Assembly: GCA_002393095.1 (NCBI GenBank) | Contig: DGII01000034.1 | Location: 1-45,232, forward strand | Length of the DNA stretch: 45,232 bases | Direction: 5' to 3' | Origin: Lachnospiraceae bacterium UBA3826 | GTDB lineage: Bacteria > Bacillota > Clostridia > Lachnospirales > Lachnospiraceae | Shown here: positions 42,612 through 45,232 of the stretch, in pieces | Layout: every line of letters begins with the position of its first letter | Numbering within the stretch: the stretch's first letter is position 1 | The notes under the pieces: generated by a model | The model's input: the letters and a program-made list of their open reading frames with translations, nothing else | Told to the model about the DNA's origin: nothing | The model's database searches: none | Translations under genes and position numbers: made by a program

Positions 42612-44042
42612 ATGATATGCTATAATTGCGGTGCTACGCTGACTCACAATGACTTCTGTACCAACTGCGGGGCGGACGTAGCCAGATATAAGAAGATAGT
42701 CAGTACAGCGAACCTTTTATATAATGAAGGCTTGGATAAGGCCAAGGTAAGAGATCTGTCGGGAGCGATAGAATCATTAAGACAATGTCTTAAGCTTGAT
42801 AAGACCAATGTGGATGCAAGGAATCTGCTGGGGCTTACATATTTTGAGATCGGTGAGTATGTACTTGCCTTAAATGAATGGGTCATAAGCAAGAATCTGA
42901 GACCATCCAAGAATATTGCGGATGATTATATCAGTCTTCTGCAGGACAATCCCAATAAGCTTGATGTATACAGTCAGGCGGTCAAGAAGTATAATCAGGC
43001 TCTAAGCTATTGCTATCAGGGGTCGCTTGATCTTGCGGTAATACAGCTTAAGAAGGTGTTAAGTCTTAATCCCAAGTATGTACAGGCTCATCAGCTTCTG
43101 GCCCTGCTGTATATCAATGACGAACAGTGGGAGGATGCCAAGAAGGAGCTTATTAAGGCACAGAAGATAGATGTGGGCAATACGATCACCCTTAGGTATC
43201 TGAATGAGACCCGCAATATCCTTGATATGGATGATGACGGTACACTTCCCTATAAGGGACTTGATACGAAGAGCAGGAAGAGCGCAGGAGAGGGTCTTAA
43301 GAGTAAGAAGGGAAGAGAGACCGTAGATGTATATCCCTCACCTTCGGTTCGAAGCTCATCCAAGACCTCAACCACCATAATCAACGTAGCGCTGGGGATA
43401 CTCATAGGAATAGCGGTATCTTATCTGCTTATTCTTCCGGCGAGGATATCGGCTGCAAGAGAGGGTGTCGATGAGAGCCTTAAGGCGGCAGGAGAACAGC
43501 TTGATGCCAAGACTGCACAGATATCGTCGCTTGAACAGGATCTTAAGAGCTCAGAGAATCAGATAGATAAGCTTAAGGAAGAGCTGGAGGTATATATCGG
43601 GGAGAATGGTGCCATGACTGCAATGGACAGTCTCCTGGGAGCGGTCAACAGTTATCTGGATAATCCGGATGATATGCAGGCAGTGGCAGGATATCTCGAT
43701 CAGATAGATGAGGAGACTCTTGAGGGAACCAGCGAGAGCTTCGTGACAGTGTACAGACTGCTGCTTACCAAGATCGGAACGGATGTGAGTGCAAGCTATT
43801 ATGAATCGGGCATGCGTTCATATCAGGCTGAGATGTTCGAAGATGCCATTAAGGACTTGACAAAGGCGTACTCTTATGATAATAGTAATGGAGATGCTTT
43901 GTACAATCTCGGTAATGCATATCGCAAGTCCGGAGATATTGTCAATGCCATTGATACATATAACAAGGTAATTGAGGAATTCCCTGATACGGAGATGGCT
44001 ACGAGATCACAGCAGTATATCAATGAATTGAATGTAGATTAG
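42612..44042 (+). CDS. Zinc-ribbon TPR membrane protein
   Basis: The protein has 476 residues. MICYNCGATLTHNDFCTNCGA is a CxxC...CxxC zinc ribbon (1-20). TPR repeats at about 30-200 (SLDLAVIQLKKVLSLNPKY and others) lead to a membrane helix (about 256-276, INVALGILIGIAVSYLLIL). A coiled coil follows (AAGEQLDAKTAQISSLEQDL), then C-terminal TPRs (about 395-470, AEMFEDAIKDLTKAYSYD, GDALYNLGNAYRKSGDIVNA). This resembles a membrane scaffold with TPR domains on both sides; partners are unknown. Confidence 0.82.
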   Translation: MICYNCGATLTHNDFCTNCGADVARYKKIVSTANLLYNEGLDKAKVRDLSGAIESLRQCLKLDKTNVDARNLLGLTYFEIGEYVLALNEWVISKNLRPSKNIADDYISLLQDNPNKLDVYSQAVKKYNQALSYCYQGSLDLAVIQLKKVLSLNPKYVQAHQLLALLYINDEQWEDAKKELIKAQKIDVGNTITLRYLNETRNILDMDDDGTLPYKGLDTKSRKSAGEGLKSKKGRETVDVYPSPSVRSSSKTSTTIINVALGILIGIAVSYLLILPARISAAREGVDESLKAAGEQLDAKTAQISSLEQDLKSSENQIDKLKEELEVYIGENGAMTAMDSLLGAVNSYLDNPDDMQAVAGYLDQIDEETLEGTSESFVTVYRLLLTKIGTDVSASYYESGMRSYQAEMFEDAIKDLTKAYSYDNSNGDALYNLGNAYRKSGDIVNAIDTYNKVIEEFPDTEMATRSQQYINELNVD

Positions 44043-44050
44043 CAAGTTCA

Positions 44051-44080
44051 AAGGAGAACATTTTGATGTTCTCCTTTTTT
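44051..44080 (+). terminator. Intrinsic terminator between the TPR gene and carB
   Basis: AAGGAGAACA (44051-44060) and TGTTCTCCTT (44067-44076) pair perfectly over 10 bp with a 6-nt loop, followed by a T run. It lies 9 bp after the TPR stop codon. Confidence 0.9.
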
Positions 44081-44091
44081 CTGAATAATAT
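44063..44091 (+). promoter_or_regulatory. Possible carB promoter overlapping the terminator
   Basis: TTGATG (44063-44068) and TAATAT (44086-44091) have 17-bp spacing, each matching 4 of 6 consensus bases. The -35 lies in the terminator loop. Weak, but it is the only room for a promoter before carB. Confidence 0.3.
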
Positions 44092-44112
44092 GAGCAAAGT
44101 GAGGAGAAGAGA

Positions 44113-45232
44113 ATGGCTAAGAGAACAGATATCCACAAGGTACTGATAATAGGTTCAGGTCCCATAATAATCGGACAGGCATGTGAGTTCGACTATTCGG
44201 GCACACAGGCGTGTAAGGCACTTCATAAGTTAGGTTATGAGATAGTGCTGGTTAATTCCAATCCGGCTACCATAATGACTGACCCGGAGACGGCTGATGT
44301 AACATATATAGAGCCTCTTAATGTGGACAGACTTGAACAGATCATAGCCAAGGAGAGACCTGATGCGCTGCTTCCGAACTTAGGCGGTCAGTCCGGACTC
44401 AATCTCTGCTCCGAGCTTAATAAAGCGGGAGTGCTTGATAAGTATAATGTCAAGGTAATAGGCGTACAGGTAGACGCTATTGAGCGAGGCGAGGACAGGA
44501 TAGAATTCAAGAATACCATGAATGAGCTTGGGATAGAGATGGCTCGAAGCGATGTTGCCTACTCTGTGGATGAAGCCCTTGCCATAGCTGACAGACTGGG
44601 ATATCCCGTAGTACTTCGTCCTGCGTATACCATGGGCGGTGCAGGCGGCGGACTGGTATACAATAAGGAAGAGCTTAAGGTCGTATGTGCCAGAGGCCTG
44701 CAGGCATCCATTGTGGGACAGGTATTGGTGGAGGAATCCGTGCTTGGATGGGAAGAGCTTGAGCTTGAGGTTGTAAGAGACTGTGAAGGCAATATGATAA
44801 CAGTCTGCTTCATAGAGAATATCGATCCCATCGGCGTACATACAGGAGATTCCTTCTGTTCCGCTCCGATGCTTACTATCTCCGAAGAGACACAGAAGAA
44901 GCTTCAGGAGCAGGCGTATAAGATAGTAGATAAGGTACAGGTCATCGGCGGGACGAACGTACAGTTCGCTCATGATCCCAAGTCGGATCGTATCATAGTA
45001 ATAGAGATCAATCCCCGTACTTCCAGATCCTCCGCGCTTGCATCCAAGGCTACGGGCTTCCCCATAGCGCTTGTATCCGCAATGCTTGCGACGGGGCTTA
45101 CACTTAAGGAGATCCCTTGCGGCAAGTACGGTACACTTGATAAGTATGTACCGGACGGTGATTATGTGGTGATCAAGTTCGCCAGATGGGCCTTCGAGAA
45201 GTTCAAGGGTGTCGAGGACAAGCTGGGCACGC
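44113..45232 (+). CDS. carB: Carbamoyl-phosphate synthase large subunit, N-terminal part (continues beyond window)
   Basis: The frame runs to the window end; 373 residues are visible of about 1,070. It begins MAKRTDIHKVLIIGSGPIII and continues with the CarB signatures ACEFDYSGTQACKAL, VNSNPATIMTDPE, LPNLGGQSGLNL, RPAYTMGGAGGG, WEELELEVVRD, ENIDPIGVHTGDS and EINPRTSRSSALASKATG, all in the first ATP-grasp domain. The enzyme makes carbamoyl phosphate for pyrimidines and arginine. GAGGAGA lies before the ATG. The small-subunit gene carA is not immediately upstream, where it often is; a terminator and the TPR gene are there instead. Confidence 0.96.
   Translation, partial: MAKRTDIHKVLIIGSGPIIIGQACEFDYSGTQACKALHKLGYEIVLVNSNPATIMTDPETADVTYIEPLNVDRLEQIIAKERPDALLPNLGGQSGLNLCSELNKAGVLDKYNVKVIGVQVDAIERGEDRIEFKNTMNELGIEMARSDVAYSVDEALAIADRLGYPVVLRPAYTMGGAGGGLVYNKEELKVVCARGLQASIVGQVLVEESVLGWEELELEVVRDCEGNMITVCFIENIDPIGVHTGDSFCSAPMLTISEETQKKLQEQAYKIVDKVQVIGGTNVQFAHDPKSDRIIVIEINPRTSRSSALASKATGFPIALVSAMLATGLTLKEIPCGKYGTLDKYVPDGDYVVIKFARWAFEKFKGVEDKLGT

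Noticed and set aside
1..45232. Prophage, transposon, CRISPR array, toxin-antitoxin or defence island
   Set aside because: No integrase, transposase, terminal repeats, spaced repeats or phage structural genes are visible; the CPBP protease and nuclease-helicase alone do not make a defence island.

Overview
This 45 kb window is chromosomal sequence from a low-to-mid GC Gram-positive bacterium, most likely a member of the Lachnospiraceae (Clostridia). The evidence is strong AGGAGG-type ribosome binding sites, sigma-A-like promoters, AddAB instead of RecBCD, a TPP-controlled ThiT transporter, a glutaminyl-tRNA synthetase in a Firmicute-like genome, and several small families (a glutamine synthetase-ANTAR pair, DUF6062-like, DUF6106-like, HPr-like without the catalytic His) that I associate with Lachnospiraceae. 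The genus cannot be fixed from sequence alone. I see no phage, transposon, CRISPR array, rRNA or tRNA. Coding density is high and most genes are on the plus strand.

Layout. 1-5650: the 3' end of hslO (Hsp33), an atypical glutamine synthetase-like gene paired with an ANTAR regulator, then an MBOAT O-acyltransferase with an SGNH-like partner and a membrane-anchored protein (cell-surface polymer acylation). 5.7-13.1 kb: a small membrane protein, guaB, a GAF-GGDEF-EAL c-di-GMP protein, glnS and a DUF2225 zinc protein, closed by a perfect 21-bp inverted-repeat terminator. 13.2-17.5 kb: a small membrane protein, a uracil/xanthine permease, a TetR regulator with a candidate operator over its own promoter, and a membrane diguanylate cyclase. 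17.5-26.3 kb: alpha/beta hydrolase, DUF6062-like protein, addB, addA, probably one operon. 26.3-28.1 kb (minus strand): thiT-thiN behind a TPP riboswitch. 28.1-30.2 kb: a CPBP-family membrane protease and asnA (minus). 30.4-33.3 kb: an HPr-like protein and a PD-(D/E)XK nuclease-XPD helicase fusion. 33.3-35.25 kb (minus): a padR-HAAS/DUF4097-pspC envelope-stress-type operon with tandem promoter-operators. 35.4-44.0 kb: a GH13 alpha-amylase, valS, a FapA/DUF342 protein, folC, a 53-residue ORF and a zinc-ribbon TPR membrane protein. The window ends inside carB.

How the parts work together. Nitrogen metabolism is a recurrent theme (glutamine synthetase-like, GlnRS, AsnA, CarB), alongside nucleotide supply (guaB, pyrimidine/xanthine uptake, carB), DNA repair (AddAB, XPD-like helicase), c-di-GMP signalling (two GGDEF proteins) and envelope maintenance (MBOAT/SGNH, HAAS-DUF4097-PspC).

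No wholly new multi-gene system is obvious. The points most worth a second look are the glutamine synthetase homologue that appears to lack the conserved Glu-flap loop, the tandem promoter-operator module before padR, the nuclease-XPD fusion with a possible leaderless start, the terminator-like hairpins in the asnA and thiT leaders, and the HPr-like protein that keeps the regulatory Ser but lacks His15. All assignments are from reading the sequence; no database searches were run.
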